DNA of 64,000 nucleotides. Source: Gemmatimonadota bacterium. Lineage in GTDB: Bacteria; Gemmatimonadota; Gemmatimonadetes; Longimicrobiales; Gaopeijiaceae. The position numbers and the translations under genes were made by a program. Location: positions 62,001-126,000 of the forward strand of contig JAJDXG010000056.1 of NCBI GenBank assembly GCA_022823365.1, read 5' to 3'. A model generated the notes under the pieces. That model worked only from the letters and a program-made list of their open reading frames with translations. It made no database searches and was not told where the DNA came from. Within the stretch, counting starts at the first letter, position 1. Every line of letters starts with the position of its first letter. This document shows positions 25,355-34,647 of the stretch, piece after piece.

Positions 25355-26763
25355 ACGAACCCTCCTGGATTTCGCTCCTTCCCACCGTCCTCGCGATCGT
25401 GCTGGCCATCTGGAGCCGCCAGGTCTACGTGTCGCTCGCCGCGGGCATCTGGATCGGCTGGACGATCCTCGAGGGCTGGAACCCGCTCATCGGCCTCGCC
25501 ACCGCCATCGAGCAGACCGTGGCGGTGCTGGGCGACCCCGGGAACGCCAAGGTGATCCTGTTCACCCTGGTGATCGGGGCGATGATCGCCACGCTGGAAG
25601 CCGCCGGCGGCGTGCGCGGGTTCGTGCGCTGGATCGAGGGCAACCGCTGGGTCACCGATGGACGCCGCGCCCAGTTTCTGGCGTGGATCATCGGCATCGT
25701 GATCTTCATCGAGTCGAACATCACGGTGCTCGTGGCGGGGGCGGTGTCGCGTCCCCTCTTCGACCGCTTCCGCATCTCGCGCGAGCGGCTTGCCTACATC
25801 GTCGACTCCACCTCGGCGCCCATCTGCATTCTCATCCCCCTGAACGCCTGGGGAGCCCTGAACCTGGGTATCCTGAACGAGCTGGGCGTGGAGAATGCGC
25901 TCGGAGTGTTCATCGCCGCGATTCCGGTGAACTTCTACGCCCTCATCGCCTTCCTGCTCGCGGGCGCGTCGATCGTGTGGAAGATCGACCTCGGTCCCAT
26001 GAAGCGGGCCGAAAAGCGGGCGGCGGAGGGGCAGGTCCTGTGGCCCAACGCCCAGCCGATGGTGGACGAAACCGTCCTCTCGCCCACGCCGGTGGGCCGC
26101 ATCGCGCCGCGCGCGCGCAACATGCTGGTGCCGATCGCGGTGATGGTGCTGACCATGCCGCTCGGCCTGTACGTGACCGGCGGCGGATCGATGCTCGACG
26201 GGTCGGGGTCGACCAGCGTGCTGTGGGCGGTGCTCGCCGGCCTGGGGGCCGCGTGGCTGATGCTGCTGGCGCAGCGGGGCGCAACCCTCGACGAGCTCAC
26301 CCGCACCGGCCTCAAGGGCGCCGGAGGGCTGATGCCGCTGGCGCTCATTCTCCTGCTCGCCCTCGCGCTGGGGTCGGTGGCGCGCACGCTGGGGGCCGGC
26401 GAGTACGTTGCGCAGGTCACCGAGGGCGTGCTCGCGCCGATGCTCTTCCTGCCCCTGGTGTTCGTGGTCGCCGGCGGGATCGCCTTCTCGATCGGCTCGA
26501 GCTGGGGCACCTTCGCCATCATGCTGCCCATCGCGGTGCCGGTGGCGGAGACGCTGGGCATGCCGCTCGCCCCGTTCGTGGCGGCTGCGCTCTCCGGCGG
26601 CATCTTCGGCGACCACTCCTCGCCCATCAGCGACACCACCATCATCTCGTCCATGGCGGCCGCCACCGATCACATCGACCACGTGCGCACGCAGCTGCCC
26701 TACGCGCTGTTGGCCGGAGGGGCGGCGGCAGTCTGCTTCGCGGTGCTGGGGGCGACGCTCTGA
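25351..26763 (+). CDS. NhaC-family Na+/H+ antiporter
   Basis: Inner-membrane protein of 470 residues with about eleven hydrophobic segments. The signature [19 protein letters not shown] near residue 418 is the conserved NhaC-family motif, and paired half-motifs such as [18 protein letters not shown] and [20 protein letters not shown] occur in the first half. It probably exchanges sodium for protons, or an organic ion. The ATG at 25351 overlaps the glycosylase stop; the open frame further upstream is only the other gene's shadow. Confidence 0.88.
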   Translation: MNEPSWISLLPTVLAIVLAIWSRQVYVSLAAGIWIGWTILEGWNPLIGLATAIEQTVAVLGDPGNAKVILFTLVIGAMIATLEAAGGVRGFVRWIEGNRWVTDGRRAQFLAWIIGIVIFIESNITVLVAGAVSRPLFDRFRISRERLAYIVDSTSAPICILIPLNAWGALNLGILNELGVENALGVFIAAIPVNFYALIAFLLAGASIVWKIDLGPMKRAEKRAAEGQVLWPNAQPMVDETVLSPTPVGRIAPRARNMLVPIAVMVLTMPLGLYVTGGGSMLDGSGSTSVLWAVLAGLGAAWLMLLAQRGATLDELTRTGLKGAGGLMPLALILLLALALGSVARTLGAGEYVAQVTEGVLAPMLFLPLVFVVAGGIAFSIGSSWGTFAIMLPIAVPVAETLGMPLAPFVAAALSGGIFGDHSSPISDTTIISSMAAATDHIDHVRTQLPYALLAGGAAAVCFAVLGATL

Positions 26764-26943
26764 TGGCGTCGCAACACGATGCGAGCGCATCAGGATCCGG
26801 TGCCATCGCCTTTGAGCCGGACCGCCATTCCCCTGAACTGAATCCGGTGTACCTTCCTTGGGCTGCGGCCGGCTGGCGGGCGTGAACGTGTGCGCGCGGC
26901 GGTCGCCTTCCCCTCCCGATCCTCGAACCGGAGCGACCCGGAA

Positions 26944-27693
26944 GTGAACGTGACCGTCTGCATCCGCAGGGTGCCCGACACCGAGACGCGGATTCGCGTC
27001 GGCGAAGACGGTGTCTCCATCGACACCAGCGGCGTCAAGTACATCGTGAGCCCCTACGACGAGTTCGCCGTGGAGGCGGGCCTGCGGGTGACGGAAGGCC
27101 TGGGGGCCGGCCAGGTGACGGTGGTGACCGTGGGGGACGCGGGGGCCACGGAGAGCCTCAAGAACAGCCTGGCGATGGGCGTCCACAGGGCGCTGCTGCT
27201 CGAAGGCGAAGTCACGATGGATGGGCTCGCGACCGCCAAGGCGCTGGCGGCGGAACTCGCCGAGGCCGATGCCCCGCTCATCCTGCTCGGGGTGAAGGCC
27301 GCGGACGACGATCAGCAGCAGGTGGGTCCGATGCTCGCTACGCTGCTGGGACGGCCCTGTGCGACCGCGGTAACCCGGCTCGAGGTGCGGGACGGGCATG
27401 TCCGTTGCCACCGTGAGGTGGAGGGCGGGACGGAGCTGGTGGATTTGCCCCTGCCGTGCGTGGTCACCATCACCAAGGGCACTTACGAGCCCCGGTACGC
27501 CACCCTCAAGGGCATCATGGCCGCGCGCCGCAAGCCGCTCGAACGACGGCCGGCCGAACTCCCCGCCGCCCGCCTGCGGGTGCTCGGGCTCCAGCCCCCC
27601 GCGCCCCGGCCGCCGGGACGGATCGTGGGCGAGGGCGTGGAGGCGGTTCCCGAGCTGGTGCGGCTGCTGCGCGAGGAGGCGGGAGCCCTGTGA
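26944..27693 (+). CDS. etfB: Electron transfer flavoprotein beta subunit
   Basis: Subunit of the FAD/AMP-containing electron carrier that accepts electrons from acyl-CoA and other dehydrogenases. The sequence opens VTVCIRRVPDTETRIRV and continues with VSPYDEFAVEAGLR, the adenine-nucleotide region GVKAADDDQQQVGPMLATLLG and the late CVVTITKGTYEPRYATLKGIMAARRKP, all standard for EtfB. I choose GTG 26944, four codons before the usual VCI start, with GGAG upstream; a GTG at 26890 would add 18 residues. The gene overlaps etfA as GTGA. Confidence 0.93.
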   Translation: MNVTVCIRRVPDTETRIRVGEDGVSIDTSGVKYIVSPYDEFAVEAGLRVTEGLGAGQVTVVTVGDAGATESLKNSLAMGVHRALLLEGEVTMDGLATAKALAAELAEADAPLILLGVKAADDDQQQVGPMLATLLGRPCATAVTRLEVRDGHVRCHREVEGGTELVDLPLPCVVTITKGTYEPRYATLKGIMAARRKPLERRPAELPAARLRVLGLQPPAPRPPGRIVGEGVEAVPELVRLLREEAGAL

Positions 27694-28754
27694 GCGCCGC
27701 TGCCGTGTTGGCCGAACCGATGACGATGACCGAGGACGGCTCGGAGGCGAAGATGGAGTCCGGTGCAGCGGTGGTGGCTGCGTTCGTCGAGCAGCGCGAC
27801 GGCAGCGTCCGCGCCACGGCCCACGAGGTCGTGGGGGCGGCGGCCGAACTGGCGCGCGACCTGGGTGGGGAAGTGCACGCGCTCGCCGTGGGCGGGCCCG
27901 GCCTGGGCGCGGAGTGCGGGCAGCTGGGCGCGCGCGGGGCGGGGGTGATCCGGGTGGCCGAGGGCGCCGAGCTGGCGCAATACCAGGCGGAGAGCTACGC
28001 ACACATCGTCGCCGGCATGGTCGCCGGCGGCGGATACCAGGCGGTACTCTTTCCCGCCAGCGCGCTGGGGGCCGACCTGGCGCCCAGGGTGGCGGCGCTT
28101 CTCGATGTCCCGCTGGCTTCGGATGCCACCGGCCTGGAGGTGGTGGACGGCGGGCTGGTCGTGACCCGTCCCGTGTACGGGGGGAAGGCGTTCGCGCGCG
28201 TCGCCTTCGACGCCAGCCCGGCGGTGGTGTCGCTCCGCCCGCATGTGTTCCCCCCGGGCACCCGCGCCGCAGCCGGCCGGGTGGAGGTCTTCACCCCGGC
28301 GGGAGGAGCGCCGGCGGGAGGGCGGGCAGTGGACTTCCGGGCGGCCTCGGGGGGAAGCGTCGACGTGGCGGAGGCCGAGATCGTGGTGTCGGGCGGCCGC
28401 GGCCTGCGCGGACCGGAGAACTGGGGCGTGATCGAGGATGTGCGCGACGCGCTGGGGCCGGCCGCCGCCCTGGGCGCCTCGCGCGCGGTGGTGGACGCCG
28501 GGTGGCGCCCGCACGGCGAACAGGTGGGGCAAACGGGCAAGACCATCGCGCCCAAGCTCTACTTCGCGCTCGCCATCTCCGGGGCGATACAGCACCTGGC
28601 CGGGATGCGAACCGCGCGCACCATCGTCGCGGTGAACAAGGACGCGGACGCGCCCATCTTCAACGTGGCCGACTACGGCATCGTCGGGGATGTGTTCGAG
28701 GTGGCCCCCGTGTTGGCCGCGGAGATCCGGCGGCTGAAGAGCGCGGGCGGGTAG
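27690..28754 (+). CDS. etfA: Electron transfer flavoprotein alpha subunit
   Basis: Partner of EtfB; carries the FAD. The C-terminal domain has the diagnostic FAD-binding sequence [10 protein letters not shown], then [32 protein letters not shown] and [20 protein letters not shown] start at GTG 27690, which overlaps the etfB stop (GTGA) and has GGGAG six bases upstream; the family-like start at MTMTEDG, ten codons on, is an alternative. 354 residues is somewhat longer than the roughly 320 of many EtfA proteins owing to a longer N-terminus and a Gly/Ala-rich insert. No ETF-linked dehydrogenase is adjacent. Confidence 0.94.
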   Translation: MSAAAVLAEPMTMTEDGSEAKMESGAAVVAAFVEQRDGSVRATAHEVVGAAAELARDLGGEVHALAVGGPGLGAECGQLGARGAGVIRVAEGAELAQYQAESYAHIVAGMVAGGGYQAVLFPASALGADLAPRVAALLDVPLASDATGLEVVDGGLVVTRPVYGGKAFARVAFDASPAVVSLRPHVFPPGTRAAAGRVEVFTPAGGAPAGGRAVDFRAASGGSVDVAEAEIVVSGGRGLRGPENWGVIEDVRDALGPAAALGASRAVVDAGWRPHGEQVGQTGKTIAPKLYFALAISGAIQHLAGMRTARTIVAVNKDADAPIFNVADYGIVGDVFEVAPVLAAEIRRLKSAGG

Positions 28755-28771
28755 GGATCCGTCCGGTTCCC

Positions 28772-29956
28772 CTACCGCAGCACCGGCTTGTCCAGGGAAT
28801 CCCAGCCGTAGGCCCGCTCGACCCGCTCCAGCACCTCGCGGTAGAGGCCGCCTCCGCCGGAGGAGTTGGTCATGACCACTACCCCGTACCCCTTGGCCTT
28901 GTGGGCCGTCAGATAGCACACGAAGCCCCAGTTGCCTCCGGAGTGGCTGAAGTACCAGCCCTGGCCGCGCTGTTCGATGTGGAAGCCGACGGCGTACGAA
29001 CCTACGCCCACCGGGCTCAGCATCTCCTGCGCGCTCGCGCGTGACAGCACCCGGTCCGGGTCGCCGCGGGCCGCCCTCTGCACCTCGATCGCGAAGCGCG
29101 CAAGGTCGGTGGGCGTGGTCCACAGCCCGGCCGCGGCCAGCGCGGCGTACGCGTGCCACTTCTCCACTCCCATGGGCAGGCCGTCGCCCCGGTGGCCGCG
29201 CGCGGCGTTCACATCGAGCGCCGCGGGGAGGGGATGCTCGAACGTGCTCCGCGTCATCGCCGCCGGTTCCAGGACCGTCCGGCGCATGAGGTCGGCGAAG
29301 GGTTCGCCGCGGGCATCGGTGAGGGCCAGCTGCATGATCGTGGTGCCGCCGCCGGAGTAGTGCATGGCGGTCAGGGGCAGCCGCACCAGTTCGACGGGGC
29401 CCACGTTGGACGGCGCCTGTCCCTCGAAGATCTGCACCGGTGTGGGGCGGGGCGCGTCCGGCGCGTAGCCGGGGAACCCGTGCCCGTCGCCCAACCCGGC
29501 AGTGTGACTGAAGAGCAGCCGCGGGGTCACGGTCTGCTCGTCGGTGAAGCCCCTGCCCGGGAGGGACCACGAACGCAGGACCCGGTTGATGTCGTCGTCC
29601 AGCGAAAAGAGGCCCTCCTGAACGGCGCTCAGCGCGGCCATGGCGGTCACCGGCTTCGAGATCGAGGCGGCCTGGAAGAGGGTTCCGGTGTCCACCTGGG
29701 CGCCGGTCACCACATCGGCCACGCCGTACCCCTTCGCCCAGTGCACCTCGAAGTCGCGGATGACGGCGACGCTCATCCCGGGCACACCGAAGCGCTCCAT
29801 GACCTCCGGCAGCGTAAGGATATCCAGCCCCTGTCGGCTGGGACTCTGAACGCCCTCGATGAGGGCGATGTAGTCTGCGGGCGAGTCCTGTGCGGCGAGG
29901 GGGGCCGCCGTCAACAGCGTCGCCAGGAAGGCGAGAGCGACCTTGCCGGAATTCAT
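28772..29956 (-). CDS. Exported serine hydrolase, class C beta-lactamase-like
   Basis: Secreted member of the serine beta-lactamase/penicillin-binding-like family, 394 residues. The signal peptide (LAFLATLLTAAPLAAQ) ends near residue 23. The catalytic SxxK is Ser98-Ile-Ser-Lys101 (ASISKP), the second motif is YSG in MHYSGGG, and the third is HSG in FSHSGGNWG, which replaces KTG as in many esterases and peptidases of this family. Real beta-lactam hydrolysis is therefore doubtful; an esterase or D-amino-acid peptidase is at least as likely. ATG 29956 overlaps the upstream EamA stop (ATGA). Confidence 0.85.
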   Translation of the reverse strand: MNSGKVALAFLATLLTAAPLAAQDSPADYIALIEGVQSPSRQGLDILTLPEVMERFGVPGMSVAVIRDFEVHWAKGYGVADVVTGAQVDTGTLFQAASISKPVTAMAALSAVQEGLFSLDDDINRVLRSWSLPGRGFTDEQTVTPRLLFSHTAGLGDGHGFPGYAPDAPRPTPVQIFEGQAPSNVGPVELVRLPLTAMHYSGGGTTIMQLALTDARGEPFADLMRRTVLEPAAMTRSTFEHPLPAALDVNAARGHRGDGLPMGVEKWHAYAALAAAGLWTTPTDLARFAIEVQRAARGDPDRVLSRASAQEMLSPVGVGSYAVGFHIEQRGQGWYFSHSGGNWGFVCYLTAHKAKGYGVVVMTNSSGGGGLYREVLERVERAYGWDSLDKPVLR

Positions 29957-30963
29957 GATGGCGTCCTCCTGGATCGTGCCGCCTTTTCGGTTCGCCGGCG
30001 TGCCCGCGCGGCCCGGCGGCGGGCCCGGTCGCCCGCCCTGGTTGGCGGGGCCAGGCGCACGACGGCGATGCCCGCCAAGATGACGCCCGCCCCTAGCACC
30101 TGCAACGCGCGCGGCGTCTCGCCGATCCAGAGCCAGGCCGTGAGCAGCGCGGCCACCGGCACCAGGTTGGAGTATACGGCGGTCCGGCTGCTGCCGAGCC
30201 GCCGCACGCCCCTGTACCAGATGAAGTATGCAAGCCCGATCGCCAGCACCCCGGCGTAGGCGATGCCGAGCCACGCGCCCGCCGAGAGCGATCCCAGATC
30301 GGTGCGCATCAGGCCCGGCAAACCCATCAGAACGATCGCGGGGGTCCCCAGCCAGAGGGTCCAGGCCGTCATCTCGAGCGCTCCGTTGCGCCGCACTGCC
30401 CGGCGTCCCAGCACCGTGTAGAGCGCCCAGACCACCGCGGAGGCCAGCATGAACAGGTCTCCCCGCAGCGTCACGCCTCCGAGGGCCATCCCCGCGGATC
30501 CTCCCAGAATGACGAGCGTCATTCCCGACATCGTGATGCCGACTCCGCCCAGAATCACCCAGCTGAAGCGCTCGTGGCCCAGCGCCGGGGAGAGGATCGC
30601 GATCCACATCGGGACCGTCGCCAGCATGAGCGAGGCGTTGCCGGCGAAGGTCAGCGAGAGCCCGAAGATGAAGAAGACCTGGTATGCGGCGTGTCCGAAA
30701 AGAGAGAGCCACGCGACTCTGGGCCAGTCCCGGCGGCGCGGCATCAGGCGCCGTCCCTGCGCGCGCAGGAGAACCCACACCGTCAGTGCCGCGAAGGGGA
30801 AGCGAAGCGCGTTGAAGGCCAGCGGCTCGACCTCCTGCAGCACCACCTTCACCACCGAGAAGTTCACCCCCCAGATGACGACCAGCGCGAGAAGGTCCAG
30901 CTCGCCGGCCGGGGTGCGCGCGAGCGGAAGCCGGCGCCGGGCTTCCGGCTTCGGGGATGTCAT
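29953..30963 (-). CDS. EamA-family (DMT) transporter
   Basis: Ten-helix inner-membrane exporter of the drug/metabolite superfamily with two EamA repeats. The first starts near LDLLALVVIWGVNFSVVKVVLQ; the second near GDLFMLASAVVWALYTVLGRRAV. The 336-residue length fits. The tail is long and arginine-rich (positively charged, so cytoplasmic). I start at ATG 30963; GTG 30996 would add 11 residues and lies 24 bases after moeA. Neither start has a clear ribosome binding site. Substrate unknown; metabolites or amino acids are typical. Confidence 0.88.
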   Translation of the reverse strand: MTSPKPEARRRLPLARTPAGELDLLALVVIWGVNFSVVKVVLQEVEPLAFNALRFPFAALTVWVLLRAQGRRLMPRRRDWPRVAWLSLFGHAAYQVFFIFGLSLTFAGNASLMLATVPMWIAILSPALGHERFSWVILGGVGITMSGMTLVILGGSAGMALGGVTLRGDLFMLASAVVWALYTVLGRRAVRRNGALEMTAWTLWLGTPAIVLMGLPGLMRTDLGSLSAGAWLGIAYAGVLAIGLAYFIWYRGVRRLGSSRTAVYSNLVPVAALLTAWLWIGETPRALQVLGAGVILAGIAVVRLAPPTRAGDRARRRAARARRRTEKAARSRRTPS

Positions 30964-31020
30964 GGGCCCGCGGGATCGGCTTCCGCCGCGTTCCACCCGA
31001 TGAAGGTCTTCATGGTCACG

Positions 31021-32373
31021 TCAACCCGGGTCGGCGCCCTCCGCCCCGGGAAGCAGGCCCGGGCCGCCGAACAGCAGCACGTCGACCTCCTCCCCTTCGG
31101 CGATGCGCTGCACCCCCTCGGGAATGACGGCCAGCCCGTCGGCGCGTCCCGTGGGCGCGACCAGCGCGGAACTCTGATGGCCGGAAAGCACCGCGGTCCA
31201 TCCACCTTTCGAGGCGGGCAGCAGGCGCACGCGCGGGTAGACCGCGAGCCCCCTGGGGCCGCCCATGGCCACTCCCGCGCGCGCCCGCACGACGGGAGGG
31301 AATGGGTGGCGATGCCCCGCAAGCGCGCTGATGAAGGGCCGCGCCAGGAGGTGGAAGGTGACGAAGGCCGACGCCGGATTGCCCGGCAGCCCGAACACCG
31401 GCACCGGCGCCCGCCCCTCCATGGGCAGGTGCCCGAAGCCGACCGGGCTGCCCGGTCGGATGCGCGCGCGCCAGAAGTCGGGCTGGTACCCGAGTTCGTC
31501 GAGCACCCGCTTGAAAAGGTCGCCCTCGCCCATCGACGCGCCCCCGATGGTGATCAGCAGATCCGCCTGCGCGGCGCCCCGCAGCAGGTGCTCGCGCACG
31601 CTCTCTTCGGTGTCGCGCGCGATCCCCGGCCGCACTCCCTCCCCCCCCGCCTCTGCCACCGCGGCGGCCAGCATTGGACCGTTGGTGTCGGGGATGGCGC
31701 GCCCGGCCGCCACTTCGGCGAACCGCTCTGTCGGCGCGATCTCGTCGCCGCTGGCGAGCACCGCCGCCACCGGCCGCCGATGCACCTCCACCGAAGTAAG
31801 CCCGCACGCGGCCAGCACGCCGAGCTGGCCCGCGCCCAGGGTGGTGCCGGGCGCGAGCAAGGTCTCGCCCGCCCGCATGTCCTGTCCGGCCGGACGCACG
31901 TTGCGGCCCAGGTCCCGCTCCGAGAAGACCGCCACCCGCCCCGGGTTCCGCTCGGCGTCGGTGTCCTCGACCCGGACCACGCAGTCGGCACCCTCCGGGA
32001 CCGGGGTGCCGGTCATGATGCGCACCGCCTCGCCCGCTCCCACCACCACCCCGCCCACCTCGCCCGCGTGCAGGGCTGCGGTCACGCGCAGGGTGCGGGG
32101 GGCTTCCGGAGAGGCCCCCGCGATGGAGTCGCCCTGCACCGCGTAGCCGTCCATGGCCGAGTTGTCCCAGGGGGGCAGGGTGACCGGGCTCTCCACCGGC
32201 TGCGCCAGCGCCATGCCGCCCGCCGCCTCGACCGGAAGCCGGAGCACGGGCAGCGCCCGCGCGTGCGCCATCACCCGCGCGAGCGCCTCGGCGCAGGAGA
32301 GCCAGTCGGCGGAGCGGGACTCGAATCGTGTCGCCGGAGTCCGATCCCCCCGGGCTTCCGGCCCCTCACCCAT
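31021..32373 (-). CDS. moeA: Molybdopterin molybdenumtransferase
   Basis: Inserts molybdate into adenylated molybdopterin in the last step of molybdenum-cofactor synthesis. The 450-residue protein contains the MoeA landmarks: PPWDNSAMDGYAV, IMTGTPVPEGADCVVRVED, RPAGQDMRAGE, LASGDEI, DTNGPMLAA, ITIGGASMGEGDLFKRVL and FGLPGNPASAFVTFHLL. The start ATG 32373 is in register with the family. Another cofactor gene, moaC, lies at the far right of the window, so the pathway genes are scattered. Confidence 0.95.
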   Translation of the reverse strand: MGEGPEARGDRTPATRFESRSADWLSCAEALARVMAHARALPVLRLPVEAAGGMALAQPVESPVTLPPWDNSAMDGYAVQGDSIAGASPEAPRTLRVTAALHAGEVGGVVVGAGEAVRIMTGTPVPEGADCVVRVEDTDAERNPGRVAVFSERDLGRNVRPAGQDMRAGETLLAPGTTLGAGQLGVLAACGLTSVEVHRRPVAAVLASGDEIAPTERFAEVAAGRAIPDTNGPMLAAAVAEAGGEGVRPGIARDTEESVREHLLRGAAQADLLITIGGASMGEGDLFKRVLDELGYQPDFWRARIRPGSPVGFGHLPMEGRAPVPVFGLPGNPASAFVTFHLLARPFISALAGHRHPFPPVVRARAGVAMGGPRGLAVYPRVRLLPASKGGWTAVLSGHQSSALVAPTGRADGLAVIPEGVQRIAEGEEVDVLLFGGPGLLPGAEGADPG

Positions 32374-32386
32374 CAGTCGTCCACCG

Positions 32387-33160
32387 CTAGAACCGCCAGG
32401 CGATCCCGACGGACAAACCTCTCCCCACCGCCCAGAAACCGTCGTCGGGGATGGCGGGTTCGTCGGAGCCCTCGGGTGGCGGCAGGAGTGGGCGGTCGGT
32501 GCGCAGGAAGCCGCGCGGCGTGTTGACCTTCCAGTAGGTCACGATGCCCTCCGCGCGCACCGAGATGCGATCGACGGGAAACAACTTGATCCCCGCGCCG
32601 AAGCTCCCCAGAAAGGAGGGACCGAACGAGAAGCGGTCGTCCTCGTCGAGCACCATGTCGATGTCCTGGTCCGGCGCGAGGTCCAGGGCGATGCCCCCGC
32701 CCGCGAACAGGTGGGGCGCCAGCCGATACCAGGTCCGCGGGCCCGTCAGGGTGAACTGGAGGCGCACGTCCGCCGTGCCCATTGTCACGTCCGCCTCACC
32801 GATCTTGCGGTCCCCTTCGTCCCGGCGCGGGTCGATGACGTCGCGGGTGGTTGGCAGGTATCCCAGGTTGCCCTGCAGGGAGAACGGTCCGCCGACGCGT
32901 ATCTGGTAGTAGGAGCCCATGATGCGGCCGCCCTTGGGCCCGAAGCCGAAGATCCCCGCCCGGGGCTCGACCGTGAACATGGCCGCGCCCGCCTCCTGCG
33001 CCGTCTCGATGAAGCGGTAGGCGGAGGGGATCCGCTGTGCGGACAGGTGCGCCGGACGGGTTCCCAGGGTCAGGCTGCCCGCGAGGACGAGCGCCGGGAG
33101 GAGGAATCGCCGGCTTTGCGAGACGGCAGGCGATCCCCGAGATTCCCCGCGTGTGTGCAT
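32387..33160 (-). CDS. Outer-membrane beta-barrel protein, function unknown
   Basis: A 257-residue exported protein with signal peptide ending near THLGTRPAHLSAQ. The body has alternating strands (MGSYYQIRVGGPFSLQGNLGYL, VRLQFTL, LFAGGGIALDL) and ends GLSVGIAWRF with a C-terminal phenylalanine, as in eight-stranded outer-membrane proteins. I choose ATG 33160 since AAGGA lies about ten bases before it; codons at 33169 and 33187 are also possible. It faces an oppositely oriented peptidase gene only 44 bases away. Confidence 0.75.
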   Translation of the reverse strand: MHTRGESRGSPAVSQSRRFLLPALVLAGSLTLGTRPAHLSAQRIPSAYRFIETAQEAGAAMFTVEPRAGIFGFGPKGGRIMGSYYQIRVGGPFSLQGNLGYLPTTRDVIDPRRDEGDRKIGEADVTMGTADVRLQFTLTGPRTWYRLAPHLFAGGGIALDLAPDQDIDMVLDEDDRFSFGPSFLGSFGAGIKLFPVDRISVRAEGIVTYWKVNTPRGFLRTDRPLLPPPEGSDEPAIPDDGFWAVGRGLSVGIAWRF

Positions 33161-33204
33161 CCGAACCATGTCCTTGAGACTTCGCACTTTTCAGGAACGT
33201 TGCC

Positions 33205-34632
33205 ATGAACGTGACCGAAGATACCCAATCGGCCCGTCCGTCTCTACACTCGCCGCCTTCGGCGCCGGGCGAACGCCGTTCTGCATCTGCCCGGCGGCCT
33301 GCCGCCCGGCCCTCGAACCGCGGATTGCTGCTCGCCGCCACGCTGCTGGCAGCCGGCATCGCCGCGGCGCCCCCCGCGGAAGGGCAGGAGGCGCGCCGCC
33401 GCTGGGAGCGCATGTGCCAGATTCGTGCCGAGAAGTTCGACCTGGTCCTCCCCAAGGCCATGCAGGACAACGATCTCGACATGTGGATCGTGGTGATGCG
33501 GGAAGGATTGCTGGATCCGCTGTGGGAGGCGCTGGGCCGGGGCTACGTGGGCGACTGGGCCTACTACGTGTTCACCAACCCGGGTGACGGCGGGCGCGTC
33601 GAGCGCGCGGCGCTCGGAGTGGGCGGCTACATGCTTCAGCAGTGCGGCGTCTACGACCGCTTCGCTCCGGCGGCCGCGCTCGCCGGATTCGTCGCCGAGC
33701 GCGACCCCGGCCGCATCGGCGTGAACATGGCCCCCGCCATCGGCGGAGCCGACGGCCTCTCGCACAGCTCCTACCTGCACCTGAAGGAGACGCTGGGCCC
33801 CGTCTACGGCGAACGCTTGGTTTCCGCCGAGCGCTTCGTGTCCGACTTCCGATCCACCCGCACGGCCATGGAGATCGCCACCTTCGCCGAGGCCGGCGAG
33901 ATCAGCCGCGAAATCGCCGAGCGGGCGTTCTCCAACGAGGTCATCGAGCCGGGCGTGACCGCGCTGGAGGACGTGGCCTGGTGGATCTGGGACCGGCTGC
34001 TCGAGCGAGGGCTCGAGTCGTCGTTCGACATGCCCTCCATCTACATCACCGGCCCGCTGGGCATCGAGTCCACCTCCTCGGCGCGCATCATCCAGCGGGG
34101 CGATCTGCTCATGATCGACTGGGGCGTGGGCTACCTCGACTTCTACACCGACATGAAGCGCATCGCGTACGTGTTGCGGGAGGGCGAGACCCGGGCGCCG
34201 CCCGGACTCCAGCTTGCCTTCGACCGGGCGGTGGAGGTGCGCGACGTGATGAAGGCCTCCATTAAGCCCGCGGCCACCGCCCAGGAGGCGCTGGACGCGA
34301 CCTGGGCCGCCATCGAGGCCGCCGGATTCAACCGCATCGAGTTCAACCAGCCCACCGCCGATCCCGCGGTCACCGATGTCGTCATCGGCCCGCACTCGGT
34401 GGGGAACTGGGGCCACGGCATCGGCCCCTCGCTGGCCTTCTTCAACCCGACCCAGCTCACCTACGAGCTGCGCCCGGGCACCCTCATCTCCGTCGAGCTG
34501 TTCGCCTATACGGCCAACCCGGAATGGGACAACGCCAAGGTGCGCATCCCGCTGGAGGACGATGCCGTGGTGACCGAGCGCGGCGTGGAGTGGCTCTATC
34601 CCGTCAACAACCGGATTCTGCTCGTGAGATAG
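33205..34632 (+). CDS. Exported M24-family metallopeptidase (creatinase/aminopeptidase P-like)
   Basis: A pita-bread fold enzyme of 475 residues. A long basic N-terminus precedes a hydrophobic export segment (LLLAATLLAAGIAAAPP), so the protein probably leaves the cytoplasm. A creatinase-type N-terminal domain (residues about 65-225) is followed by the catalytic domain. All five metal ligands of M24 seem kept: the two Asp in MIDWGVGYLDFYTDM, His in GHGIGPS, Glu in SVELFAY and Glu in IPLEDDAV. The family includes Xaa-Pro peptidases and creatinase; the specificity is not evident. The start is uncertain because the n-region is unusually long. A related gene occurs at 41934-43385. Confidence 0.85.
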   Translation: MNVTEDTQSARPSLHSPPSAPGERRSASARRPAARPSNRGLLLAATLLAAGIAAAPPAEGQEARRRWERMCQIRAEKFDLVLPKAMQDNDLDMWIVVMREGLLDPLWEALGRGYVGDWAYYVFTNPGDGGRVERAALGVGGYMLQQCGVYDRFAPAAALAGFVAERDPGRIGVNMAPAIGGADGLSHSSYLHLKETLGPVYGERLVSAERFVSDFRSTRTAMEIATFAEAGEISREIAERAFSNEVIEPGVTALEDVAWWIWDRLLERGLESSFDMPSIYITGPLGIESTSSARIIQRGDLLMIDWGVGYLDFYTDMKRIAYVLREGETRAPPGLQLAFDRAVEVRDVMKASIKPAATAQEALDATWAAIEAAGFNRIEFNQPTADPAVTDVVIGPHSVGNWGHGIGPSLAFFNPTQLTYELRPGTLISVELFAYTANPEWDNAKVRIPLEDDAVVTERGVEWLYPVNNRILLVR

Positions 34633-34647
34633 GCCTTGCGAGGGGCC

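Noticed and set aside
25321-28002. An 893-codon minus-strand open frame opposite the antiporter and etf genes
   Set aside because: No domain, biased low-complexity composition, and it lies against well-identified NhaC and EtfB/EtfA proteins.
28772-29956. A true beta-lactamase conferring drug resistance
   Set aside because: The third motif is HSG, not KTG, and the motif set is common among esterases and peptidases of this fold; resistance cannot be claimed.
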